A stretch of DNA of 64,000 bases from Mantamonas sphyraenae (GCA_026936335.1 JAPMXV010000001.1:248001-312000); one strand, 5' to 3'; positions 43,328 to 55,453 are shown, counted from the stretch's first letter. Notes: generated from the letters alone by a model not told the origin. Program-made: numbers and translations.

Positions 43328-46300
43328 ATGCGACGTGACCCCACGACGAACATCGTGCTTGCATTCCTTTTGATGTTCCTGTGTGTCACGGGCGCCGTGG
43401 CGCAGTGTGGACCTCATGGCACCGACGTGCAGGGGGAGTGCCAGTGCGAGGAGGGCTGGATTGGCGACCAGTGCAACTCCCAGTACACTGAGCTCACTGC
43501 AGGCACTCCCAGCGCAGAGGCTACTCTCGACCCCAACGCAACGCCTCAATACTACCATCTGGCCCAGTCGGCAGCCACCGCGTGGGACATGAGGGTGCAG
43601 GTCGAGACCACCTCGACCACAGCACAGTGCTCCAACGTCGGCGTGCTCCTCCAGGCCGCATGCACATCCTCTGGCAAACCAGGCTGCGTCAACCCAACCC
43701 CAGGCACCCTGTTTGACCAGGGACCCACTCCTTTCCAGACCAAGGTCGCCTACGGTTCGTACCCGTACAACGGATGCGGCTGCAACTCGGACGACGCCGA
43801 CAGCATTGCCTGGTTCCTGGCCATCAGCAACACTGGCAACGCAAAGTGCTCGTTCAAGACCACCGTTTTCCAGTCGGGTGAGTTTCCCGTGTGCCCTGTG
43901 TTTGTCTGTGCAGACCCAGGGTCCTTTGCGTGAACTCGCGAAAGTGCATGATCACACTTTTTCTTTTGTTCGCACGCCTTTCCTCGCGCCCACACTCACC
44001 CTGTGCCCTTTCGGCTGCATGCAAATCACCCATTGTGTTGCACAGCTCGTTGCCCATCGCAATGTCTCGACAACGGAGGCGCATGCAACACCGCAACCGG
44101 TGCCTGCGTGTGCAAAGAGGGCTTCAGCGGTGTCGACTGCGGCTATGACGGCCGCAACGGCACCGAGATGTTCAACCTGGGCTGGAAAGCTGCACAGCTC
44201 AACGGAGGCATGCTTGCACACTTGCGCACCACCGTGTCCCTCACCAACACCCGTCTGGACCTGCGTGGTGCCCCGGGCAACCTGCAAATGTCTCAGGACA
44301 ACACCTTTTCCACTGGCAGCACCCAGAACAACAAGCAAGGAGTCGCCTTTCGCGTTTTTGGCAAGGCCAACTCCTTGCCTTCGGTGGTTACGCACGTCAC
44401 ACGCACGGGTGCATTCACTTCGGATCTGCACGTGCGCGCAGACTACTCCTGTTCGGACTGCGACAAGGACGAGATGCTCGTCACAGACTCCAAGAACGGC
44501 ACCATTGTCATCATGCATCCGCCGCACGGCACCTACCACGTCCTCGTGGCTGTTCCCGGTGTCTACGACGCCGACTACACCAGCTACCCGGCCAACTCGG
44601 ATCCGGGCAACAACTTCTTTGGCGGCAGCGGTGCCATCATCAGCATCCAGCCCAGCTTTGACGACTTTGTCGGCTCTATCATCGACTTGGCTTCCATGGG
44701 CGTGGTCCTGGCCATGATTGGGTACGCCGCATGGAAGTACTACAAGGACCCCGATCGCTACCTGCGCGAGATGCGCAACCTCTTCAAGGGTGGCTTTGCA
44801 AACAGCAAGCTGTTCCAGCGCGATGAAGCCAACATGACGGCCATGAGCGAGACGCCCGTGATTTCCGAGCGCAAGTTTGTAGTGCACATTTTCGACTATG
44901 GCACGCAGCTGCAGCGCGCCCTCAAGAAACAGCGACGCACCCTGCCCAAGCTCAAGATCACCGACCTCACCGGTATGGCTGCGTACGACACGCCCGTGGG
45001 CGTCCTCGAAGCCATGGAGTTTCTCAGCGACGCTGTGGAGCAGGACGCAAACATGCCTCTGGCGGCCATCTTTGACATGCCTCCCGTGCCCGTGGTCGAC
45101 CTCCTCGCCCAGATGGAGGTCAGTCTGGACAAGGGAAGTGCCGCCGTGCAGCTGCCTCAGGTCATCTTCTCCGAGAGCGAACTCTACTTTGACGAGGCCT
45201 TCTTTGAGATTGTGCAGATGCTTGCTGGCGTGACGCTGCCTCCTGTCAGCGTGCCACTCATCAGCGTACGCGAGCTGCTTCGCCAGCTCGGCGGCCTCGT
45301 GGACGAGATCGACGAGTTGCCCTGTGTGGAGATGCCCTGGCCCGAGAACGTGCAGGGAGATGCCTGGATCGAGAGTGTGGACCCGGAAGAGGCCGCACGC
45401 AGGAGCAAAGGCAAGGGCAAGAACAGCAACAGCGAAACGGCGTCCCTGCTGGCCAACGAGGCAAACAACGACGGTTCTCGCCAACGCGTGGTGTATATCC
45501 CTGTATCTGTGCTGTTGGAGGAGATTGGCGTGTGCATGCTGGGTTCGGACCTGCCCATGGTCGTGTTGCCCATGTTTGACAGCAGCCGCTCGCAGTCCAA
45601 CGTCGAGGCACTGTACCAGCTGGCCATGGGCACGGTGATGTCCGCCAAGAACGTGGAGGACGTCGTCAGCGAGACCTGGTTCTACTCCGTCCCCGAGCTG
45701 GTGGAGATTGTCGATGAGATCATGGAGGATGCGGCTGCGTTGGAGTTGCTTCCAGATGTGCTCATCCGCGACGACATTGTGCTGGACACAGAGGGCATTG
45801 CCTTGGAGCAGAAGCTGGTGTCGCAGTACCGCAAGCGCGAAAAGGCCATCAAAGGCGCGCAGAAGCAACAGGGCAACGCCACAGCTGCTGTGGGTCTCTT
45901 CAAGAAGATGGACAAGAAGGGCTACGGTGCAGTGAAGAGCGAGTTGCAGGCGCAGGAGGCACGCACGCGTGTGATTGCCACCGTGGTGGGTCTGCGTATG
46001 CTGTCTTTGCTCACCGACCTTGTGCACTCTCTGTTCAACGTCTCTCTCATCCACGGCGCCTTGGTCACCGTGGCCAAGATCCCTGACGTGGTCATCCTCG
46101 AGCGCGAGCTGCACTCTGTGTTTGGTTTCCTGGGCACGTGGACAGCCGGCGTGGCCGCATTCTTCAAGAACATGAACCTGGTGCCGTTGATCCTGGGCTG
46201 GAACTGCAAGGGAGCCTTCCTCTTTCTGGGCACCATCATCATGCTGCTGGGCACGCGTGCGCTGATCACCTCCATGCGCAAGGATCTGTTGCTGCGCATG

Positions 46301-47191
46301 GAGATTCGCTTTGGCCAGCTGCAGAAGCGTCACCAGGGTGACATCGGCAAGCGGGTCTGGGGCAAGATCGGCTCCTTGGCCACCACCGCCACGTTTTCGG
46401 CCATGCAAGTCTTTGTGCTTTTCCTCTACAACATGCTTTTTGCAGCCATCGGCGGCGAGCTCTCGTCTATCCAGGGCAGCTGCAGCGGAGTCGACCACAG
46501 CACACGTACCGTCTCCTTCTACCTGGCCGCCTTTGGTCTCCTGGCTGCCTTTGTGGGCAACTTTTTCGTGTTTGCTGGATCTCCTGTGCGCAACTTTGAG
46601 AACGCCAAGGGCTTCTACGTGAGTTGAGGGGGTGGGGGGTAGAAGGCAAGGGAAAGAGACGCGAGGGCTGACACACACTGCACACACGCACGCACCCACA
46701 CACGCACACAGTATCAAAGCATGGCGCAGATTGCACATGGCCTGTGGAGGATTATCCTGATGACGTTTGGGTACTGGAACACGGAGATGATGCAGAGCCA
46801 CCGTGTTCTGTCTCGTGCGCAGGCGCTTACAGACTTTGAGGACAGCAAGATCGGCCGCCACGAGGCTGTGATTGCAGCCACAGGCAAGAGCCGTGGTCTG
46901 TTCTGGATGCTGGTCCCGGGCTGTGTGTTCCTGGCCAAAGCCGCGGAGGTGTTGTCCTCGCCGACCATTTGGGGTCTCAGCGATCAGCTCAAGTTCAAGA
47001 TGGACTTCAAGTCGCGTGCCTGGAAGTGGACCAACAACTTTGGCAAGACAGCCATGCAGGTGATTGTCGTGTTTGCCCCCAGCTGGGTCACAGGTCTCAT
47101 TCTGGGTCTCGTGCACTTGCCCGACTTTATTCGCGAAATGGCCCTGGACGTCGCCATGGCCACGGAAAAGAAGGTGCTCAGCTCGCTGTGA
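43328..47191 (+). CDS. Large EGF-like multipass membrane protein of unknown function
   Basis: Three exons (43328-43877, 44046-46618, 46712-47191) join in phase to 1,200 residues. A signal peptide (IVLAFLLMFLCVTGAVA) leads to an EGF-like module (CGPHGTDVQGECQCEEGW), an extracellular domain, a second EGF-like module (CLDNGGACNTATGACVCKEG) and another extracellular domain. A transmembrane helix (IIDLASMGVVLAMIGYAAW) precedes a roughly 400-residue cytosolic region with repeated PVVDLLAQ / PLISVRELL-like segments. Several helices follow at the C-terminus. It resembles a receptor or channel in layout, but I know no family with this order. Confidence 0.8.
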
Positions 47192-47228
47192 GCAGCAACA
47201 GAGCAATGAAACCGTCTCGCTTTTCGCT

Positions 47229-49346
47229 CTACCTCCATGAGGACGATCCCACCGTGCGTTTGTTTGCCAGCGTGCGCGCTGACGAAGATGAGCTCTGCCC
47301 TGCGTACAGGCTGAGTGTGGAGGACGAGGATGCCCCTGCAGAAGAAGAGGACGACGAAGATGATGTGGACGTTGATGATGAAGATGAAGAGAAGGAGGAG
47401 GAGGAGGAGGAGGACGATGATGACGAAGCCTTGCCACGGTACTTGCCGCTGCGACTGCCCTTGAGAAGGGTGCGCACCCACTTGCGAGCCCCGTTGACGC
47501 TCTTGAGCTGTGTGTTGTGTAGTCTGCTCACTGGGTTCTTGCCCACCAGGTCGAGCAGAGTCATGGCCAGGCCAACGCCCACCTCTTCGTACATGGCGAT
47601 GGTGTACGTTTTCGCACACGTCGACGGACTCGGCGGACACAAGTCCTTGTGCTGGCCGTAGCCCTCCGCCAGGGCTCCCACAAAGTTGCCCTTGTTGTAA
47701 TTGCACTCCAGAGTGTACTGTGTGTCCTGTGTCAGCGAGCCAATTGTGCGCAGGCGTCTGTTGCAGCCACCGTCGCTCTGTGCAACTCACGCAATGTGTC
47801 AGCCCTGTGGCTGTGTGCATGGCCACACGGCCTGTCCCAGCCTTGCTCTGTGCCTGTTTGTCCTTGGCAGTCATGTTGTTTTGGGAAAAGTTGCAGCCTT
47901 CAAACTGTGCGTGGAGGGGCAATGTGGGGAGATGTGAGCGTGCCAACACCCAGTGGCGACAGCGGATTGGCGACGCCTCGCGCTTACCTCAAAGTGGGCA
48001 CTGTTGAGGGACCACAGCTTTGCAAAGAGCACATTTGTGACCTGGTCCTCGTTCTTGGAGAGACAGTTGCCGTACAGGAAGCAGCCGCGTTTGGTGGCAT
48101 GACCATGAAAATCGACAAAGGCAAAGAGCTGGTTTCGGTCGGCCACCGCCTGCATGCTCTTGCGCAGCGCGTAAATGGATGGATGGAGCGCCGGATCCGG
48201 GTCGGCGTAGCAGCGGTTGAGGTTGGTGCCGTTTGTGTCTGTGCGGTAGTTGCCCACAGAGACGCCGTCCGGATTGAGGATGGGGATGATGCAAAACACA
48301 AAGTGCTTGCGCAGCACCTGTGCTCGCGGGTCCTTCTCGTCCAGGAGCAGGTTCAGGAAGCCGTTGAGCACATGGCTCCCCGGGGTTTCGCCCGGGTGTA
48401 CGCGCGCACTCAGATACACGTAGCGCTTGTTGGCAAAGCACGGAGCCGGATTCAGTCCTGCGTCGTTGCTGTAGTCGGCCAGGCCTGAGATGGTGTCTTC
48501 CTTGGTGCTGGTTTTGTGTGTGTGCGAGCTGATGGTCAGCAAATCAACGCGGCGACCTTGCACCGTGTTGGCCAGCCTCTGCCGGTGGTAGAAGATGGCC
48601 TTGTGGCCCGTGTACTGCTCGTCGTACATCTCCAGCTGGCTCTGTAGCTCTGCGTAAGAGTATGGAAACGCAAAGGCAAAGAAGACGGTTGCATCGGCGC
48701 GGGTCACCGTGTGTTGGAACGTCAGCTGCAACTTGCCGTCCACCGTTTCATATGTACACGGATCTTTCAGGCTGTCAAACGGCGGCAGTGTGGGTGGCGT
48801 GTCAGTGCACGAGTGTGTGAGTGTGCGTGCGAGCTGGGGACGAGTTCAACACGCGTATGGGCTGCCGGGTGTGCCAACAACGGCTTTTTCGGGATTGGCG
48901 CGTGGCGGAAGCGTTTCTTACCGTCGCCATGCAGTGGTCAGAGGGATGTGTTTGGTCTTGGAGGCCTTGGTGGATGATTTGGAGGAGGAAGAGGCATCGG
49001 AAGAGGCCGCTTTGCGTGTCATGCGGTACACCGGACGCATGTCCTGGTCGTAAAGGCGATTCTGGTTGTTCAGGTTCAACAGGGTGAGCAGAAGTGTGTC
49101 GCCAGCCTGGGCCCCAGCCACCGAGAAATGGAACCAGGCACGGTAGGTGTCGTCCTTCCCGTCTGCACTTGCGTCTGCGTTGACCGTGAGATGGTAGGCC
49201 AGTGTAGTGTCTGTGCAGGCACTGGAATCGACTTCCACCGAAGCAAGGTTTCCCGAATCAAAGTCTGCGCTGAACATCAGTGAGGCAGGGTCTGTGGGCG
49301 TACGCTTGGTGCCGCTGCCACTTGCCGCCGATGTTGTAGAAGACAT
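47229..49346 (-). CDS. Cytosolic carboxypeptidase, CCP5/AGBL5-like (M14)
   Basis: Four exons (49346-48922, 48771-47988, 47904-47791, 47717-47229) join in phase to 603 residues. An N-terminal beta domain (DFDSGNLASVEV, YRAWFHFSV) precedes the M14 catalytic domain: zinc ligands in ARVHPGETPGS (HxxE) and FVDFHGHA, substrate-binding NPDGV and NGTNLNR, and the catalytic glutamate in YTLECNYN right after the last intron. CCPs trim glutamates from tubulin tails; CCP5-type enzymes remove branch-point glutamates, which suggests axonemal or other stable microtubules. The C-terminus is a long poly-Ser/Thr tail. Its stop is 37 bp from that of the convergent EGF gene. Confidence 0.93.
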
Positions 49347-49357
49347 GAATGCAGTGG

Positions 49358-49361
<4 letters not shown>

Positions 49362-49388
<27 letters not shown>
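49362..49388. repeat. GT dinucleotide microsatellite
   Basis: An uninterrupted GT run in the 86-bp gap between the start of the CCP gene and the stop of the ankyrin-SAM gene, so it sits in the CCP promoter region. Confidence 0.9.
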
Positions 49389-49389
<1 letters not shown>

Positions 49390-49432
49390 AGGGCGGAGTG
49401 TGGGGCACGGGTGCAGATTTGTTGTTTTGGTG

Positions 49433-50113
49433 CTATTTGCGCAGCCTCGCGATTTCGTTCAAGATGCGTTTGCGATGCAGTCGGTTCTCAATGGCCAGTT
49501 CGTTGGCCAGCAGGTCGTCGTCGAGGTCAAACAGTAGGGCGCCGTCGACGGCGTTGTCCGAAAAGCTGGCAGCGTACTGTTCCAGCGCAGGTGACACGGA
49601 CACCAGCCACTGTGCCACCTGCTGCTCACTCCACTGCATAGCTTCTGGCGTGGGAGCAGAGGAGGAGGAGGAGAAAGAGAAGGAGGAGGAGGAGGAGGAG
49701 GAGGCGGAGGAGTTGGCAGTTGTCTTCTTGGCTGTATCTGACCCCTTGGTTTCACTACTGCTGCCCCCATGTGTTTGGGAGGGCACATTCTGTGGCAAGT
49801 CCGCGTCGGTGACGTTTTCAAGGTTCCATTGGCGTTCAAAGGCGGCGAGGAGCTTGGTGGCGGAAGCGTCGGCAACGTCGGTGGTGGAATCGAGCTGGAC
49901 ACGGGAGGCGGTGAGGGAAGGGTCTGCGCCGAGACGAACGAGGGCACGTGCCATGTCGGGTCGGTCGTGGAAGATGGCCACGTGGAGGGCGGTGCCGTCG
50001 TGGACGCCTTCGACACTGACGCGGTCGTTCACGTTGGAGGAGGACACAACCTGAAGCAACATGTCCATGTCGTTGTAGTACATGGCAGTGTCGAGGAGGG
50101 CGTGTGTGTCCAT
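49433..50113 (-). CDS. Ankyrin-SAM domain protein
   Basis: Single exon, 226 residues from ATG 50113. The N-terminus has ankyrin repeat features (DGTALHVAIFHDRPDMARAL then VRLGADPSL). A Ser-rich, low-complexity linker of about 40 residues follows. The C-terminus is a SAM domain (WSEQQVAQWLVSVSPALEQY, then NAVDGALLFDLDDDLLANEL and HRKRILNEIARLR). SAM domains polymerise or pair with other SAM proteins, so this is a small scaffold. Partners are unknown. Divergent from the second PPR gene, with 48 bp between starts. Confidence 0.85.
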   Translation of the reverse strand: MDTHALLDTAMYYNDMDMLLQVVSSSNVNDRVSVEGVHDGTALHVAIFHDRPDMARALVRLGADPSLTASRVQLDSTTDVADASATKLLAAFERQWNLENVTDADLPQNVPSQTHGGSSSETKGSDTAKKTTANSSASSSSSSSFSFSSSSSAPTPEAMQWSEQQVAQWLVSVSPALEQYAASFSDNAVDGALLFDLDDDLLANELAIENRLHRKRILNEIARLRK

Positions 50114-50161
50114 TTTCGGGTGATTGCGGACTGGGCGAGCCGACGCAGGGCCAGCCAACCG
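50114..50161. promoter_or_regulatory. Very short divergent promoter, ankyrin-SAM / PPR2
   Basis: Only 48 bp lie between the two start codons. Both genes are clear, so either the 5' UTRs are extremely short or the transcripts overlap. Confidence 0.5.
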
Positions 50162-52705
50162 ATGCTTACGCGACACACACGACGGCTGCGGACTGTGGCC
50201 AGCAGTTTGGTCACTGGCAGCAGCAGGAGCAGGACACGGAGTGGTGTGTGGAGGGTGACCGGCAGTGCAACCAGCAACCATTGGGTGGAAGGGCGTCGTG
50301 GAGTGCACAGCCACGTTTCGGCGCTGGCCATGGCCGACAGACCCCATGCGCACTCACAAGAGAAGCAGCAAGAGCGGGACAGTGGCTCAGGCGGCGTGGA
50401 GACACCCGAGCATGCGGATGGCAGCAAGGTGGAATCGCTGTTCCGCGGTCGCAAGTTCCGGCAGATGGTGACGGTGGCCAAGAATCTTGATCGGACCTCG
50501 TTGCTGGCGCTGCCTGTGGAGGCGTTGAACAGACTGATCCAGGCGGCGGCCAAGGAGAAGGAGGAAGCGGTGGCGTTGCACATCCTTCACGCCATGGAGG
50601 AGGGTGGCGAACACGTGCTGGGCGCCTACACGTACGGACTGGCGATCAGCGCATGTTCGGCAGGTGCGGCGGTGGAGGTGTTGGAGAGCATGCGGGAACG
50701 GGAAGTGGTGCCTTCCATTGTGTGTTACAACAGCGCCCTGACGGCTTGTTCGAACGAGGCGGACGCGGACGGGGCACGTCGTGTGTGGCGTCGGTTGGAC
50801 GAGGACGGAGCCAACCAGGCGGACGAGCTCACCTTTAATCTGCTGGTGCACACCTTTTGCAGGGCCAACGAGGCACCGGATGCCTTTGCCATGGTACAAA
50901 GCATGCGTGAGGCAGGGTTTGAACCCAATCGCAAAACGTACAACTCGTTGATTGCCGTGTGTGCACGCTCCAAGCGTGTCGACAAGGCCTTTGAGGTGTT
51001 TGTGGAGATGAAGAACGCAGGCATCAGCCCCGACGAAGTGTCCTTCCGTGCGCTGATGTGGGCGTGTCGGGCGTCGGGCAAGCTGGACCTGAGTCTGAAG
51101 GTGCTGGGTCAGATGGAACTGGCCGGCTTTCCAGCGCAGGAGGTGCCGTACAACAAAATGGTGGAGGCGACGGCACAGAACAACCAGTTGAAGGAAGCAA
51201 CAGAGTTGTACCAGAGGGCACGGAAGAATGGGGTGCGTGTGTCGGGCCGTGCCATGCAGGCGTTGTTTGCGTGCTGTGTGCGCTTGAACCAGGCCAACGC
51301 CGCGTACAACACCTTTCTGGAAATGAGTGCGAAGCAGAGGGCACACGAGTACGTGGCACTGCTGCAGCTGTGTGCCAAGAATGGGCAGGCACGGCGTGCG
51401 CAGCTGGTCGTGGACAAGGCCCGCGCAGACAAGGTACCGGTGACCACAGAGATGTATGCACAGCAAATACGTGCCAACGGGCGCGCGGGGCGCGTGGAGG
51501 AAGCGTTTGCCATTTACGAAACGCTGCAACGGCAGGGCGAACGTCCGGACCAGAGTGTGTTTGCGGCCCTGATCGACGTGTGCCAAAACAACGGCATGGA
51601 AAAGCGTGCAGTGAGGCTTCTGGACACAATGGTGGAGGAGCATGGCTTGCGTCCGGACCTGCAAACGTACAACAGTGTGCTGCGGTCGACCAGCGGCGTG
51701 GGAGACCTGCAACAGAGCATCGCGTTTTACGAGGCGATGCGTGGCGAGGGCGTGGAACCAAACCAGGAGACGTTTGAGCAGCTGATGTTTGCAGCGGCAG
51801 TGAGTGGACGGGTGGACATGGCGGAGGAATTGCTTGGGGAAGCTGCAGAGGTGTTGGGTGGCAGGCCAAACGTGCGCTTGATGAACACAATGATCCAGGC
51901 ATACGCGCTGCAGGGACACATGGAAGCGTGCGAAGTGATTGCAGAGCGCGTGCAGGGGAACCATTTCACACATCGGTGTCTGTTGCTGGCGTGTGCAGTG
52001 TGCGGGGACCACGAACGTGCGCTGGAGCTGCTGGACGAGCTGACACAGGCCGGCTACTACGTCGATCTGGAGTCGTCGAATTATTTGATCAAGTCATGTG
52101 TGCGAGAGGGCAGGCTGGAGAGTGCAGCCATGTTGTTTGAGCGGTGCTTCCAGCCGCTGCAGAGCGGGACGCACCCGCGCCACTTTGTGGCACAGCAGCA
52201 CGTGGCGTTCAGCGGACTGACGCAGGCGGCCCTGCAACACGGAGGAGACGGATTGACAGAGGTGCTGGCACTGGCACACAAGTGGGAGGCGTCCATGGGT
52301 GCGGAGAGCGAGGCGGCGGCGGCGCGCAGGCCACGACGCGGACGTGGTGGCGCATCGGATGCGACCGAAGGGCTGCGGTTTGCACACACAGTGGTGGCAC
52401 AGGCTGTGGACGAGGTGCAGCGTGTGACCAAGGGCGAAAGGATCCGGTTGGGGCCCGTGGTTGGCATTGACGCCTCGTCGGTGGACTTTTCCATGTCAGG
52501 GGTCAACCGCATTGGTGCAGGGCATCTGGTGGGTTTCAAGGTGGTGTACGACGCGCCGCATGACCACCAGGTGCGTGGTTTGGTGGAATCGTACGCGCAG
52601 GAACTCAAGCGAAATGCAGACGCCATGTGGGGCAACACCATGGAGGAGATGGGCCTCGTGGTGGGCAAGACGATGGAAGAGGAGGGAGAGAGTGAGGACC
52701 AGTGA
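50162..52705 (+). CDS. Pentatricopeptide repeat (PPR) protein 2
   Basis: Single exon, 847 residues from ATG 50162, chosen for its Arg/Ser-rich presequence (MLTRHTRRLRTVASSLVTG), typical of mitochondrial or plastid import. The PPR array runs from about residue 130 to 690, with cores such as TYNSLIAVCARSKRVDKAFE (20 residues) and SFRALMWACRASGKLDLSLK. It should bind organellar RNA. The last ~150 residues are not PPR: an Arg/Gly-rich stretch (RRPRRGRGGASD), then a compact segment (GPVVGIDASSVDFSMSGVNR, HLVGFKVVYDAPHD) that I cannot assign. No clear SMR or DYW domain. Confidence 0.88.
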   Translation: MLTRHTRRLRTVASSLVTGSSRSRTRSGVWRVTGSATSNHWVEGRRGVHSHVSALAMADRPHAHSQEKQQERDSGSGGVETPEHADGSKVESLFRGRKFRQMVTVAKNLDRTSLLALPVEALNRLIQAAAKEKEEAVALHILHAMEEGGEHVLGAYTYGLAISACSAGAAVEVLESMREREVVPSIVCYNSALTACSNEADADGARRVWRRLDEDGANQADELTFNLLVHTFCRANEAPDAFAMVQSMREAGFEPNRKTYNSLIAVCARSKRVDKAFEVFVEMKNAGISPDEVSFRALMWACRASGKLDLSLKVLGQMELAGFPAQEVPYNKMVEATAQNNQLKEATELYQRARKNGVRVSGRAMQALFACCVRLNQANAAYNTFLEMSAKQRAHEYVALLQLCAKNGQARRAQLVVDKARADKVPVTTEMYAQQIRANGRAGRVEEAFAIYETLQRQGERPDQSVFAALIDVCQNNGMEKRAVRLLDTMVEEHGLRPDLQTYNSVLRSTSGVGDLQQSIAFYEAMRGEGVEPNQETFEQLMFAAAVSGRVDMAEELLGEAAEVLGGRPNVRLMNTMIQAYALQGHMEACEVIAERVQGNHFTHRCLLLACAVCGDHERALELLDELTQAGYYVDLESSNYLIKSCVREGRLESAAMLFERCFQPLQSGTHPRHFVAQQHVAFSGLTQAALQHGGDGLTEVLALAHKWEASMGAESEAAAARRPRRGRGGASDATEGLRFAHTVVAQAVDEVQRVTKGERIRLGPVVGIDASSVDFSMSGVNRIGAGHLVGFKVVYDAPHDHQVRGLVESYAQELKRNADAMWGNTMEEMGLVVGKTMEEEGESEDQ

Positions 52706-52793
52706 GGACCGGTGAGCTGTAGGATGGGGACAACGCCGGTTGAATTGAAAACAGTCAGAGTGGACAGGAAGAATGGAAAGCAAAACTGGGTCA

Positions 52794-55425
52794 TCATTCA
52801 TTGCTGGTTGAGGGTTGACTGCGCAAGCTGGGCTGCGAGGCGATGTCTTCAGGGACGGCACCAACCAAGGCCGATGATGCAAGTGCGTCTGCAGGAGGCG
52901 ATGAGGCCGTGGGAGCGGGCGTGGAGGTGCTTGTCTGTGATTGCAGGGGTTGCATGGGAACATCGTGAGCACTGTGTGCACTGTGTGCACTCAGCGCTTC
53001 TGCAAGGAGATCGCCGCCAGCCGGGGCAGACTCGGCCGACGGTGCAGCTACGCCTACACCGATGCCCGACGATGCGACTGCGGCCTCGAGGTCGACATCT
53101 GCGTGTGCGTCAGACTCGGGCTTGGCAGAAGCGTCGCTGGAGCTCTTGGCAGCGGAGGTGTTGATGAATGGGTTGTTGACACGGTACTTGGGACCCTGTT
53201 TGGCCTGTTTGGCGGCAAGCAGGCGCTTCTTGCGCATCTGCATTGCCAGGAGGACGACGCCGCCAATGATGGAGAGGCCGCCAAAGGAAGAAGCCACAGC
53301 GACGGCAGCGACGAGCCCTTCGTCTTGTGCGCCGGTGGCAGAAGTCGCCTGTTCGATGGCAGCCGCTGCCGAGTTGGTTCCGTTGTTGCCGTTTCCGTCG
53401 CCGCCGGGGCCAGGGGTGATTGGTCCTGGCACAAACACAATGGGCAGGAGGTTGTCGCGCTGTCCACGCTTCTGTGCATCGGTGGCGAGCAGCCGGCGGC
53501 GCAGGACGCTCTGGATGACACCGGCTGGAGTCCTTTGGGAGATCAGCGTTTCGATATGCACAAAGTACACGCCTGCGGTGCTGGAGATGGCACTGGCGTC
53601 AAAGTAGACACCGATTTCGTTTGAGGCGATGCCCGAGGTGCCCGAGGGCACGACAACCGGGTTGAAGCCAGAGGGCGCGCCAGCAGTGGAGCCCGAGGCC
53701 ACGAGCTGCTTGATGTTGGCCGCAAGGACGGTGGACGAGGCCTGAGAACATCCATAGCTGTTGGGAGGGTCGTAGGTTGGCACTGCGCCTCCCTGGGCGA
53801 AGCAAACCCACAGGTTCTGCAAGGACAGGTCAAAGTTGTTCGAATCTCCCTGAGCGGTGGAGAGAGCCATGCGCAGGGCGACCTTGTCCTGAGGACCCAC
53901 AGTGGAGCCGGTGCTGGTGAATGCAGCGTCTTTGTACATGGTGGCACTTGTGGAAAGGGAGAGCGGGATGTCCTGGACGGGCGTTGCGCTGATTTCAATC
54001 CTGACATCAGCCGACAGATAGCCCCCCGAGGAGACGTTCCAGCGCAGAGTGTAGGTGCCTGTGAACGCACTTGCGTCACTGTGGCTCTCGATGGTCCATA
54101 TCTGTTCAGTGGCATTGACGGCAACGTTGCGGGAGGTGGGAAACCAGAGGACGTGCCCTGAGGGGCCAGAGGTGACTGCAGGCGAGAAAAGGTAGTGGCC
54201 ATCGTACTGACCGGCGAGGGTTGTGCGCAATTGGATGATCAGGTGATTGCTGGCGTTGGTGGCCACGTCGAAAAGGGAGACCTTGAAGTCGGACCCTGAA
54301 GTGGCGCTTGCAATCACTGTGTGGCTGGCCTGGACCTCGATGTTGAACGGATACGCGTGCTGCACACGTGTGTACCCTGCAGTGTGGGAGTTGCGGTCGA
54401 CGGGGCGCACCAGGGAGACGTACACCTTGCCCGAGTATGTGATTGTTTTTGTCTGAGCGTTGTAGGCGTACGACACGGACAGCGAATTGTTTGCGTCCCG
54501 GCAGGCCACCAGATCACTCAGCGGGCGCTGCCAAACATACGTGACGCCTGCGCAGCCGTTTGGGCTCTGCGTCCATTTGACTGCGGCATGTGCACATGAG
54601 AGCGCGGGGTCAGCGGGAGAAAAACACGAGAGCGGAGAGAAAGTCGTCTGGAGGAAGCGGGAAAAACGCCTTTCTCGTTCCTTCGGCATGCCTGTGCAGA
54701 GGTGTGGCTGCACGACGCCGCCACTGGCTCCACTACACCGCCATACACTGGAAACGACAAGGTGGAAGCGCGGGAAGGGTGTGCGTAGGCGTGCTGGGTG
54801 GTGGGGAACTGGCCAAATTGGAATTTTGTGCAGCACCGAAGAATTTTTGTGCGTCCGGACATGGAACCTACTGGAGGGTGGGTACGCCAGGTACGTGGTG
54901 GAGTTGAGAGCGCCAGCGACAGAGCTCGTGTTTGCAGCATTCCAAAAGTCGGAAAAGGGCTTTGTGGGCAGTTGGTGTGGCAGGAGAAGGAATGGGCAAA
55001 CCGCGTGTCAGATCCAACTGGGACAAATACGGGAAACGGTTGGAGCCGCGCTGGGCGCAAGGCCAGACACGCGCTGGGAGGGCACCTACCACGCCGTCAA
55101 AGCTACTGTTGAGCCTGTTTTCACACGTAGTGGGATTGTTGATGGCACGTGTGGCCGGGTCGAAAGGTGAAAAGTCGACCACCCACGTCGCGTCCTGCGC
55201 TCCCAGATAGGACACGTTGGCCACCACACGAAGCTGTCCGTTGTCAATGGTCAGGGTGACGTTTGGCTCGGGACCTGCATCAATGCCGCCAAAGGCAGAG
55301 AGCACGGGAATCTCCGGGCACTGCTCCACGTTCAGCGCAGCCGCTCCCTGCGGCAGGGTCACGCTCAGCATGAACAACGCGGCGCAAACGAACAGTAGTG
55401 CAGGTTGGAACTTGTGCACGTGCAT
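52794..55425 (-). CDS. Type I membrane protein, large extracellular domain
   Basis: Three exons (55425-55090, 54959-54872, 54580-52794) join in phase to 736 residues; donors are GTAGGT. A signal peptide (FVCAALFMLSVTLPQGAAAL) starts it. The short middle exon encodes FSDFWNAANTSSVAGALNST, and its phase fits both neighbours. The ectodomain is Ser/Thr-rich beta-type sequence with N-glycosylation sites and no family I recognise. A single helix (VAVASSFGGLSIIGGVVLLA) leads to a basic RKKR stop-transfer and a disordered Ala/Ser-rich tail containing a repeated SAH unit. Likely a surface protein. Its start lies about 40 bp from the left end of the putative Fanzor element. Confidence 0.75.
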
Positions 55426-55453
55426 GGTTCTCGGATGTGTGTGTTGCAAGGAT

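Noticed and set aside
43952-47437. 1,161-codon antisense open frame over the EGF-like multipass gene
   Set aside because: It crosses the introns and exons of a well-supported gene and reads as low-complexity His/Gln/Leu. Frames without stops are common in this GC-rich DNA.
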